This document shows, in pieces, positions 33,408 through 40,424 of a stretch of DNA of 42,043 bases. The DNA is taken from the NCBI GenBank assembly GCA_902806065.1, contig CADCVE010000033.1:1-42043 (forward strand), read 5' to 3'. A model generated the notes under the pieces. The model was not told where the DNA came from, did no database searches, and was given only the letters and a program-made list of their open reading frames with translations. Position numbers and translations under genes: made by a program. This DNA is from an uncultured Rubrobacteraceae bacterium (lineage in GTDB: Bacteria > Actinomycetota > Rubrobacteria > Rubrobacterales > Rubrobacteraceae). Position 1 is the first letter of the stretch. The number at the start of each line of letters is the position of its first letter.

Positions 33408-34436
33408 TTGAGGGCGGCGATGTTCTACGAGCCGGGTGACGTAAGGATGGAGGATGTCGCGGTGCCGGAGGCGGGTCCGGGCGAGGTTCTAGTAAACATC
33501 GGGGCGGCGCTCACCTGCGGTACCGACGTCAAGACGTACAGGCGGGGACATCCGACGTTGTTTCCGGAGCTACCTTCGCCTTTCGGGCACGAGTTCGGCG
33601 GCACGATAGAGGCCGTAGGCGAAGGCGTCGAAGGATGGCGGCCAGGGACGCGGGTGGTCGCGGCCAACTCCGCGCCGTGCAACCGGTGCTTCTACTGCAA
33701 GGTCGGCGACCAGTCCATGTGCGAGAACCTCTCCTTTTTGAACGGCGCGTTTGCCGAGTACATCGTCGTCCCGTCGCGCATCGTGGAGCAGAACCTCTAC
33801 GAGATCCCTGAGGGGATGGAGTTCAGCCGGGCGGCGCTGCTCGAGCCCCTGGCCTGCGCCATACACGGGGTCGTGCGGACGCCGATCTCGATGGGCGACA
33901 CCGTGGCGATCATCGGGGCCGGCCAGATCGGGCTGATGTTCGTCCGCCTCGCCACCGAACGCGGGGCCCGCGTGATCTGCTTGGACAAGAGCGCCTCGCG
34001 TCTAGAGGTCGCCAGGCAACTTGGCGCCGAGGAGACCGTAGAGGCCGCCGAGGGCGTGGACACGATAGGGGCTGTGCGCGGCTGGACGCCGGAGGTACGC
34101 GGGACGGACGTGGTCATCGAGGCTGTGGGCCTGCCGCCGCTCTGGGAGCAGGCCCTGCAAATAGTCCGCAAGGGCGGGGACGTCACGCTCTTCGGCGGAG
34201 CCCCCTCTGGGACGTCAATAGAGGTGGACACCATGCTCCTCCACTACTCCCAACTCACGATAAGGGGGATCTTCCACCACACCCCCTACACCGTTCAGGT
34301 CGCTTTCGACCTGCTAAAGAGCGGCCGTATAGACCCCGAGCCTTTCATCTCCGGCGTCCGGCCGCTCGAAGACGTCGTTGAGGCTTTAGAAAGTCATGGC
34401 CGCCAGGAAGGCATTAAGTACGAGATACGGCCGTAG
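33408..34436 (+). CDS. Zinc-dependent MDR alcohol/polyol dehydrogenase
   Basis: Oxidises a sugar alcohol (or sugar-alcohol phosphate) to a ketose with NAD(P). 342 aa. Catalytic zinc residues are Cys37 (CGTD) and His61-Glu62 (GHEFGG). The structural zinc cysteines are Cys91, 94, 97 and 105. The Rossmann loop is IIGAGQIGLMFVRLA, and CLDKS suggests NAD(H) preference (an acidic residue at the end of strand 2). The start is TTG with GGGAGG 7 nt upstream. It resembles sorbitol/galactitol-1-phosphate/threonine dehydrogenases. It is 12 bp before the FucA-type aldolase. A polyol to ketose to phospho-ketose to cleavage sequence is implied with neighbours (inference). Confidence 0.88.
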   Translation: MRAAMFYEPGDVRMEDVAVPEAGPGEVLVNIGAALTCGTDVKTYRRGHPTLFPELPSPFGHEFGGTIEAVGEGVEGWRPGTRVVAANSAPCNRCFYCKVGDQSMCENLSFLNGAFAEYIVVPSRIVEQNLYEIPEGMEFSRAALLEPLACAIHGVVRTPISMGDTVAIIGAGQIGLMFVRLATERGARVICLDKSASRLEVARQLGAEETVEAAEGVDTIGAVRGWTPEVRGTDVVIEAVGLPPLWEQALQIVRKGGDVTLFGGAPSGTSIEVDTMLLHYSQLTIRGIFHHTPYTVQVAFDLLKSGRIDPEPFISGVRPLEDVVEALESHGRQEGIKYEIRP

Positions 34437-34448
34437 GGAGGGCTTTCC

Positions 34449-35120
34449 ATGAAGCACCAGGACCTGCGCGAAGAAGTCGCCGAGGTCGCCCGGCAGATGA
34501 TCTCCTCCGGCCTCGTGACCGGCACCTCCGGCAACGTCAGCGCCCGCACCCCCGAAGGAGACATCCTCATCACCCCGAGCGGCGTGGACTACGAGATCAT
34601 GCAACCGGAAGATGTAGTGCTAGTGAACGTAGACGGCGAGCTACTCGACGGCTCCCTCAAGCCCTCCACCGAGACCCCGATGCACACCGGCATCTACCGT
34701 TCCAGGCAGCAGGTGGACGCCGTAGTCCACACCCACTCCCGCTACGCGACGACGTTGGCGTGCCTTGGATGGGAGATACCGCCGGTCCACTACATGCTCA
34801 CCACCCTCTCGGGAGACGGTCGTATCCCGCTAGCCCCGTATACGACCTACGGCACAGAGGAGCTCGCGGGCTACGCCGCCGAAGCTCTGGGCGAATCCCG
34901 CAACGCTTGTCTCCTGCAGAACCACGGCACCATAACCGTCGGAGAGAGCCCGGAAAAGGCCCTCTCGCGGACGGTCGTCCTGGAGGAGATGGCAGAGATC
35001 TACTATCACGCCAGGCTCGCCGGAGAACCGATACTCCTCACCCCTCAGCAGATCGAAGAAGTGGCGACCAAGATATCCGGCTACGGCCAGTCCAAACCGG
35101 CCTCTGTCGACGCGGAATAG
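34449..35120 (+). CDS. Class II aldolase/adducin-family protein (L-fuculose-phosphate aldolase-like)
   Basis: Zinc-dependent aldolase or epimerase fold, 223 aa. GTSGNVSARTPEGDILITPSG-type phosphate-site residues are at about 25-45. Catalytic Glu75 is in STETPMH, and metal ligands are His94, His96 (VVHTHS) and His159 (QNHGTI). A glutamate at position 75 marks the aldolase branch (FucA/RhaD) rather than the epimerase AraD. It would split a ketose-1-phosphate into DHAP and a short aldehyde. GGGAGGG precedes the ATG. The product glycolaldehyde or lactaldehyde is not followed by a recognisable aldehyde dehydrogenase in the window. Confidence 0.88.
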   Translation: MKHQDLREEVAEVARQMISSGLVTGTSGNVSARTPEGDILITPSGVDYEIMQPEDVVLVNVDGELLDGSLKPSTETPMHTGIYRSRQQVDAVVHTHSRYATTLACLGWEIPPVHYMLTTLSGDGRIPLAPYTTYGTEELAGYAAEALGESRNACLLQNHGTITVGESPEKALSRTVVLEEMAEIYYHARLAGEPILLTPQQIEEVATKISGYGQSKPASVDAE

Positions 35121-35166
35121 GCTTCGAGGAGCCGCAGCCGGCGATGGCAGCGACACAAATGTTCAC

Positions 35167-35195
35167 TTGACGGACATTCTTGCCTGCACTATGCT
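35167..35195 (+). promoter_or_regulatory. Strong sigma-70-like promoter for the membrane protein gene
   Basis: TTGACG (35167-35172), 17-bp spacer, TATGCT (35190-35195), lying 46 bp past the fucA-like stop. It would give a leader of about 150 nt before the GTG at 35350. This is the best promoter match I found on the plus strand. Confidence 0.55.
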
Positions 35196-35223
35196 AGACG
35201 TGGGAAAGGAAAACAGAATCCCG

Positions 35224-35322
35224 CCAGGTTGGCTATGGAGCCCGCCCGACGGTGGAGCCCTGGTAGCGCGATCCGTTGCCGGTGTCGCCATTGCGGTGTT
35301 GGGGTCCCGAGAGCGGATCGCG
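35224..35322 (+). promoter_or_regulatory. Structured 5' leader of the membrane protein mRNA
   Basis: CGCGATCCG (35267-35275) pairs perfectly with CGGATCGCG (35314-35322), a 9-bp stem ending 9 nt before GAGAGGAGG. Upstream, CCAG-GTT-GGCT (35224-35234) can pair with AGCCCTGG (35256-35263) around a 3-nt bulge. The two stems make a compact leader that could hold an attenuator or ligand-binding RNA. Pairings are seen; function is inference. Confidence 0.35.
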
Positions 35323-35349
35323 GGATACTGGAGAGGAGGAGTTTCTAGC

Positions 35350-36303
35350 GTGAGCTTTGAATGGGGAATCTTGTTGGCCGCCTTCGGCGGTGGTCTATTT
35401 GGGGCCGCCATCGGGGGCTTACCCGCCTTTATCTTCACGGGTATCGCCGTGCTGGCGGCGTTCGGTGCGGGGCTCGGTGGTGCCAGTTTTGACGTGCTCG
35501 GCCTTGTAGTCTTTGGACCGATCACCGGCCCGCACGTTACCTTCGTCGGCGCGGTCGCGGCAGCGGCCTTCGCAGCTAGGCGGGGAGACATAGAGGATGG
35601 GAAGGACATCATTACCCCGCTGGCCGGCCTCGGGGACCCGCTGCCCCTCCTTGTCGGGGGCGTCTTTGGCGCCGCAGGATATGCGTTGCAGGTGCTCTTG
35701 ATGAACCTGATTCCCCCTTTCCAGAGCGGCTTCTATCCTACGTATATCGACGTTATCGCCGTGGTGGTCGTGGTCTTCGCCGTCGTTACCCGGTTGATGT
35801 TCGGGAAGACGGGCATCTTCGGAAACCTGGACGCCGAGGCGCGCGAGCGCGGCAGGTGGAGTACCGGCGGGGATCGGGTATGGCTGGCCTACCAGGAAGG
35901 CTTCCTGCAGGTCAGCGTGGTGGGACTGGGCACAGGCCTCTTCGCGGCGTGGGCAGCCACCCAGATCGCGGCGTTCGATCCCGCGCTCCTCCCCTTCGGG
36001 GTACTTCTCGGCTACGGTATCTCGGCGACCTCGCTGATCTTTTTGCAGTTCGGCTTCACGGTGCCGGTCACACACCACATGACGTTGCCCGCCAGCGTGG
36101 CTGCGATCGAAGTCGTGGTGCTTGGCGGTTCCCCGCTCCTCGCGATACTCGTGGGCGCCGTTGCCGGTATCTTGGGTGCCATCTTGGGCGAGTTGTCCTC
36201 TCGCCTGTTCCTGATCCACGGCGACACCCATCTAGACCCGCCAGCCATCTCGATTATCATAATGTCCGTCATCATCGTCTTCGGTTCACTGCTGGTCACC
36301 TAG
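35350..36303 (+). CDS. Uncharacterised polytopic membrane protein, candidate sugar/polyol transporter
   Basis: 317 aa from the GTG at 35350 (product begins with SFEWGILLAA); GAGAGGAGGAG is upstream. About 8-9 hydrophobic segments are visible, with a hydrophilic loop at about 165-190 (NLDAEARERGRWSTGG). Two halves look related. FGPITGPHVTFVGAVAAA followed by DPLPLLVGGVFGAAGYAL resembles FGFTVPVTHHMTLPASVAA followed by SPLLAILVGAVAGILGAI, each with a histidine in a Thr/Pro setting. A short HGDTHLDPPA motif precedes the last helix. I do not recognise a named transporter family. It is the only membrane protein in about 39 kb of sugar catabolism, so substrate uptake is the leading guess (inference). 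Confidence 0.75.
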   Translation: MSFEWGILLAAFGGGLFGAAIGGLPAFIFTGIAVLAAFGAGLGGASFDVLGLVVFGPITGPHVTFVGAVAAAAFAARRGDIEDGKDIITPLAGLGDPLPLLVGGVFGAAGYALQVLLMNLIPPFQSGFYPTYIDVIAVVVVVFAVVTRLMFGKTGIFGNLDAEARERGRWSTGGDRVWLAYQEGFLQVSVVGLGTGLFAAWAATQIAAFDPALLPFGVLLGYGISATSLIFLQFGFTVPVTHHMTLPASVAAIEVVVLGGSPLLAILVGAVAGILGAILGELSSRLFLIHGDTHLDPPAISIIIMSVIIVFGSLLVT

Positions 36304-36324
36304 CAGAGTACGGGCATGAAAGAT

Positions 36325-36352
36325 CTTCAGAGGCATGCGCGATGCCTTGAAG
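36325..36352 (+). terminator. Stem-loop after the membrane protein gene
   Basis: CTTCA-G-AGGCAT pairs with ATGCCTTGAAG over 11 bp with one bulged G and the loop GCGCG, starting 21 bp after the stop codon. No T-run follows, so it may be an attenuator or 3'-end-protecting hairpin. Confidence 0.45.
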
Positions 36353-36387
36353 CTATTCAGGACGAGCAACGAATAGAAGAGGAGGAA

Positions 36388-36579
36388 ATGGTAGCAGAGG
36401 AGCCGTACTTGGTAGGCATAGGCAGCGGGACGAAGGGTACGCGGCCCGGACTGGTCGAGCCGCGAGGAGTACAAGCTCTACGCGGACAAGAGCCCTATCC
36501 CGGAAGCAGGAAACGATACGTAAGAGGGTGCGGCATGTGCCAGGACAAGGATAGCGTAACGGGAAGGAGAGACAGATGA
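36388..36579 (+). pseudogene. Remnant of an FGGY kinase N-terminus
   Basis: A 63-codon open frame with AGAGGAGGAA upstream. Its first ~35 residues (VAEEPYLVGIGSGTKGTRPG and on to GQEPYP) match the start of the FGGY kinase at 27688-29259 (AEGPYFMGIDGGTESVRVG, GEPYS), also at the DNA level over the first ~50 nt. The catalytic lobes are gone. RYV near the end may be a trace of the kinase C-terminus (weak). Its TGA overlaps the ATG of the MDR gene (ATGA), so it still may serve translational coupling. No kinase activity is possible. Confidence 0.7.
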
Positions 36580-37628
36580 TCGCCGCCGTCTTCAACGGTC
36601 CGGACGAGATCGAGGTGAAGGAGGTCGAGACCCCCGAGGTCGGTGCGGGTGAGGTTCTAGTAGAGGTCGGAGCTAACACCGTGTGCGGCACAGACGTACG
36701 CATACTGCGCGGGGAGAAGACCACCGGCATCTATCCGCCCTCGATCCTGGGCCACGAGTTCGCCGGACGCGTCGCCGCGGTCGGGGATGGGGCAGAGGGT
36801 TACGAAGTCGGCGTCACGGTGGGCATGTCCCCGACCATCCCGTGCCTCAGGTGCTTCTACTGCAAGCGCGACATGGAGAACGTCTGCTTGAACTGGAAGG
36901 CGATGGGCTACGAGGTAAACGGGGGCCTGAGCCAGTATGTGCGTATTCCCGCCGACGCCGTGAGGGCTGGCTGCCTCTTCGCCGCCAGCGAAGACATCCC
37001 ACCCGAGCAACTCGCACTCTCCGAGCCTCTCTCGTGCTGCGTACACGGTCAGATTCTCTCTCGGGTGGGGTTCGACGACACCGTCCTCATCCTGGGCGCG
37101 GGTCCTATAGGGCTCTTCCACCTCCAGCTCGCGCTCCAGGCCGGCGCGCGCACCGTGATCGTAAGCGAGCCCTCTGAGGATCGTCAACGCTTCGCCAAAA
37201 CTCTAGGCGCCCACGTTACCGTCGATCCGACGAGCGAGGACCTCTCAGAGGTCGTCATGGAGAATAGCGACGGTCTTGGGGTGGACGTGGCCCTGATCTG
37301 CATCGGGATGCCCGCTCTGGTCAACCAGGCCTTCGAACTGGCCCGCAAAGGAGGGCGAATAAACGTCTTCGCGGGGCTGGCCAACGAGGGCTGGGCCGAG
37401 GTCGAGGCGAACCTGATCCACTATAACCAGTTACAGGTTACGGGCGTGACCGGTGCGCGCCGCTCGGACTACGAGGTAGCCCTCAGGCTTATAGAGTCCG
37501 GGCGCGTGGACGTCTCGAACATGGTCACCCACCGCTTCCCACTAGAAGAGGCCACCGAGGCGATACAGACCTCGGCCCGCGGCGAAGGCATAAAGGTAGC
37601 GGTGATACCGGAAGGAGGAACCTCATGA
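36576..37628 (+). CDS. Zinc-dependent MDR alcohol/polyol dehydrogenase (intact copy)
   Basis: 350 aa. Catalytic zinc ligands are Cys37 (CGTD) and His60-Glu61 (GHEFAG). Structural zinc cysteines are Cys90, 93, 96 and 104. The Rossmann loop is ILGAGPIGLFHLQLA, with a following VSEPSEDR segment. It is the intact relative of the broken gene at 27310-27680. It is coupled by ATGA overlaps to the kinase remnant before it and the FGGY kinase after it, making a dehydrogenase-kinase pair that would turn a polyol into a ketose phosphate (inference). Substrate unknown. Confidence 0.88.
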   Translation: MIAAVFNGPDEIEVKEVETPEVGAGEVLVEVGANTVCGTDVRILRGEKTTGIYPPSILGHEFAGRVAAVGDGAEGYEVGVTVGMSPTIPCLRCFYCKRDMENVCLNWKAMGYEVNGGLSQYVRIPADAVRAGCLFAASEDIPPEQLALSEPLSCCVHGQILSRVGFDDTVLILGAGPIGLFHLQLALQAGARTVIVSEPSEDRQRFAKTLGAHVTVDPTSEDLSEVVMENSDGLGVDVALICIGMPALVNQAFELARKGGRINVFAGLANEGWAEVEANLIHYNQLQVTGVTGARRSDYEVALRLIESGRVDVSNMVTHRFPLEEATEAIQTSARGEGIKVAVIPEGGTS

Positions 37629-39121
37629 GTGAGTTACTGGTCGGCATAGACCTGGGAACTTCGAGCTCTACGGGCGTGCTCGCCCGGTCCGACGGCGAGG
37701 TGGTCGCCACCGCCGAGCGAGCGCACAAGCTCTCGTTGCCCAAACCCGGCTGGGCCGAGCACGACGCCGAAGAGGTATGGTGGAAGGGCTTCACGGAGGT
37801 CTGCGCCGAGCTTCTGGAAAGCGCCCGCGGCGACGACGAGGTGGTCGCCGTGTGCGTTAGCGGCATCGGACCTTGCTTTCTGGCGGCCGGCGAGGGCGGA
37901 GAGCCCTTGAGGCCAGCCATACTGTATGGCATAGACACCCGGGCTTCGAGGGAGATCGAGGAGCTCACCGAGAGGTACGGCAACGAGAAGGTCATCGAGC
38001 TCTGCGGCAACCCCATGACCGCCCAATCAGTGGGGCCCAAGATAGCCTGGCTCGCGCGCAACGAGCCCGAGGTCTGGGGAGAGACCCGCTACTTCTTTAT
38101 GGCGCACACCTTCGTCGCCCACAGGCTCACCGGCGCGTACGTCCTGGATCACCCCTCGGCGAGCATGTGCGAGCCCCTCTACCACACGGGCGAGAACCGC
38201 TGGATCGGGGACTGGTGCGACGAAGTAGCCCCGGGACTAGAGATGCCCGAGCTGCGGTGGCCGGCGGAGATAGCAGGGGAGATCACGGAAGAGGCCGCCG
38301 AAGCGACGGGTCTCCCGGCCGGTATTCCCGTGGCCGTCGGGACCACGGACAGCTTCGCGGACGGCCTGAGCATAGGGGTCAAGGACCCCGGCGACGTGAT
38401 GATCATCTACGGCTCGACGATGTCGATCATCGCGATCCTACCGGAGGCGCTCCCGACCTCCAACCTCTGGAGCAACGCCCACCTCTTTAAAGGCACCCAC
38501 AACCTCTCAAGCGGCATGTCCACCTCTGGATCACTCACGGCCTGGCTCAAGGAGATCTCTGGCGACAAGCCCTTTGAGGAACTCACCGAAGAGGCCGCCG
38601 AAGTAGCCCCAGGCTCGGAGGCCCTGGTTGCGCTGCCGTACTTCGCCGGTGAACGCACCCCCATAAACGACCCGGACGCGCGCGGCGTAATCTGCGGCCT
38701 CACCTTGAGCCACGGGCGCGGTCACCTCTACCGGGCTTTGCTCGAGTCGACCGGTTACGGGGCGCGCCACCTCCTGGAGGCCATAAGCGAGGCGGGCGGC
38801 GAGACCAAACGCTTCGTCGCAGTCGGGGGCGGCACGAAGGGTGGCTTGTGGACGCAGGTGATCTCCGACGTAACCGGCGTTGTGCAGGAGCTACCCGAGC
38901 AAACCATAGGCGCCAGCTACGGCGACGCCAAGCTTGCCGGCATCGCCCATGGCCTGGTAGAGGCCGACGCAGAATGGAGCTCCATGGCGAGCACCGTCGA
39001 GCCCAACCCGGAGAACCGCGAGGTCTACGACGAGCTCTACTCCGTCTACAGGGACCTCTACCCGGCTACCCGCCCCATGACCCACGCCCTGGCTCATATG
39101 CAAACGGGAGGAGGGTCCTGA
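37625..39121 (+). CDS. FGGY-family carbohydrate kinase (xylulokinase-like)
   Basis: 498 aa. GIDLGTSSSTGVLA is at 8-21, PGWAEHDAEEVWW follows, and ILYGIDTRASREIEEL is the sugar-site region. The catalytic Asp lies in AVGTTDSFADGLS, and GGGTKGGLWTQVI and GASYGDAKLAGIA close the ATP site. It overlaps the MDR dehydrogenase by ATGA and is the fifth intact FGGY kinase of the window. It is distinct from the ribulokinase-like pair and from the LyxK-like enzyme. The coupled dehydrogenase suggests its substrate is the ketose that enzyme makes. Confidence 0.88.
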   Translation: MSELLVGIDLGTSSSTGVLARSDGEVVATAERAHKLSLPKPGWAEHDAEEVWWKGFTEVCAELLESARGDDEVVAVCVSGIGPCFLAAGEGGEPLRPAILYGIDTRASREIEELTERYGNEKVIELCGNPMTAQSVGPKIAWLARNEPEVWGETRYFFMAHTFVAHRLTGAYVLDHPSASMCEPLYHTGENRWIGDWCDEVAPGLEMPELRWPAEIAGEITEEAAEATGLPAGIPVAVGTTDSFADGLSIGVKDPGDVMIIYGSTMSIIAILPEALPTSNLWSNAHLFKGTHNLSSGMSTSGSLTAWLKEISGDKPFEELTEEAAEVAPGSEALVALPYFAGERTPINDPDARGVICGLTLSHGRGHLYRALLESTGYGARHLLEAISEAGGETKRFVAVGGGTKGGLWTQVISDVTGVVQELPEQTIGASYGDAKLAGIAHGLVEADAEWSSMASTVEPNPENREVYDELYSVYRDLYPATRPMTHALAHMQTGGGS

Positions 39122-39137
39122 GGAAAAAGACATCCGC

Positions 39138-39437
39138 GTGACTACCGCCGACAACCTCTCCCGCGCCGACCCCACCGACCTTGACGCCCTGCGCAAAGCC
39201 CTGGCGGCCTCCGACTCTGATGGGAAGCTAAACCCCATCGGTATGAGCCCGATCGAGGTAGGACCCGAAGCCCTAGACGTACTGATCGAGACGGTCTCCG
39301 AAATCACCCGGAGCGAACGGGTAGTGCTCGTGGCCAACGCCACGCCCGCGTACCGTTACAGAGAGGACCTCAAAGAAAGGATCGCCCATACTCTGAGCGA
39401 GAGCTTCGATTTGGAGTGTATAGAGCATCTGTCATAG
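39138..39437 (+). pseudogene. Iron-containing/glycerol-1-phosphate dehydrogenase-like gene truncated by IS630
   Basis: GTG start 16 bp after the kinase. The ~95 native residues contain a typical N-terminal nucleotide-fold start for iron-type or G1P dehydrogenases: IGMSPIEVGPEALDVL, then RVVLVANATPAYRY and DLKERIAHTL. Such proteins normally run to 350-450 aa. The frame enters the insertion sequence at 39423, which supplies the last four residues (EHLS) and a TAG. The missing catalytic domain would be expected beyond the window, after the nested IS elements. Family assignment from this short piece is moderate. Confidence 0.65.
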
Positions 39438-40421
39438 CAGTTGGTCCACCGTGCGGTAGCCGCAGTGCGCGAAGAACCCCAGGACATCGCGGACCGTGAC
39501 CGCCTCCAGCGCCCGACCCATCGCCTCGATCAGCGCCTCTCGGGTGCGCGCCTCGGCTCGTCGCAGCAGCCCCTTGATCTTCGAGAAGGTCTGCTCGATG
39601 GGGTTGAGGTCCGGCGAGTAGGGCGGCAGGTAGACGAGCTCGCAGTCCCTCGCCTCGACGATCTCCTTCACCCTGCCGCCCTTGTGGGCAGATAGGTTGT
39701 CCACCACCACGGTCTGCCCAGGACGTAGGACCGGCGCCAAGACGCGCTCCAGGTAGGTTTCGAAGACCTCCCGTGTCGTGGGGCCCTCGACCGCCAGGCA
39801 CGGACCGACGCCCCCGGCCGTGATGCTCGCCAGCAGGGTCACATTCTTGCCCCAGTTGCGCGGCGCCTTCGCGTGCGCCCGCTCTCCGCGGCGCGACCAA
39901 GCGTAGATGGGACAAAGCGAGACGTTGGCTCCCATCTCGTCCACGAACACCAGGCGCTTGGCGTCCACCCTTTCGGCGAACAGCAGCCGCCATGCGGCCC
40001 TCAAGAACTCGTCGCGCTCTCTCGCTCCCAGCGATCTTTTTTTCGGCTCCATCCGAGGCGCCCCAACATCCGGCTCACGGTGGACTCGCTCACCGAGACC
40101 CCCGCCACTTTCTTCAGGAACTCGCGACGCTCGGAGAGGGTGGCCGCCGGGCGCTCTTCGAGGTCCGTTTCTAGAAGCCTCCGGGCTGTCTCACCCATCT
40201 TCGGCTTAGAGCCGGGACGTCTCTTCGGGGCGAGCGGTCGGCCCTGCTCGGCCAACTTGGCGTAGCGCTTGACCGAGGAGCGGCTCACGCCGAAGGCGCG
40301 GGCGGCCTCGCTCTTGGTCGCGCCCCGTCGTAGCGCTTCGAGGATTTTCTTCCTGAGGTCTTCGGAGTAGGCGTTCATGTGTACATGGTGCCACATGGAT
40401 CATCTGCCCTGCAACTCGCTC
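39423..40421 (-). mobile_element. IS630-family insertion sequence, complete
   Basis: About 999 bp between TA dinucleotides (39421-39422 and 40422-40423), as expected for IS630 target-site TA duplication. Ends read inward both start GAGC and share further matches (CA, GCAG, TG at the same positions over 22 bp). The insertion truncates the dehydrogenase gene at 39138. The right-hand target is CTAG, a preferred IS630 site. Both ORFs of the transposase are inside. Confidence 0.65.
39432..40378 (-). CDS. IS630-family transposase, two ORFs joined by a -1 frameshift
   Basis: DDE transposase. The first ORF, from the ATG of MNAYSEDLRK (40378), encodes a helix-turn-helix (SEAARAFGVSRSSVKRYAKL) and linker. 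The second, to 39432, holds the catalytic domain: FVDEMGAN (first Asp), VVVDNLSAHKGG (second Asp), SPDLNPIEQTFSKIK (Glu). The frames meet at a run of seven A (40043-40037) with A_AAA_AAA slippery geometry. A -1 slip fuses them after the KK residues. Programmed frameshifting is known in this family. All catalytic residues are intact, so it is probably active. Confidence 0.85.
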
Positions 40422-40424
40422 TAG

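Noticed and set aside
33162-33411. Plus-strand frames in the gap before the MDR gene
   Set aside because: No convincing ribosome site for the frames and arginine-rich, low-complexity translations typical of non-coding high-GC DNA.
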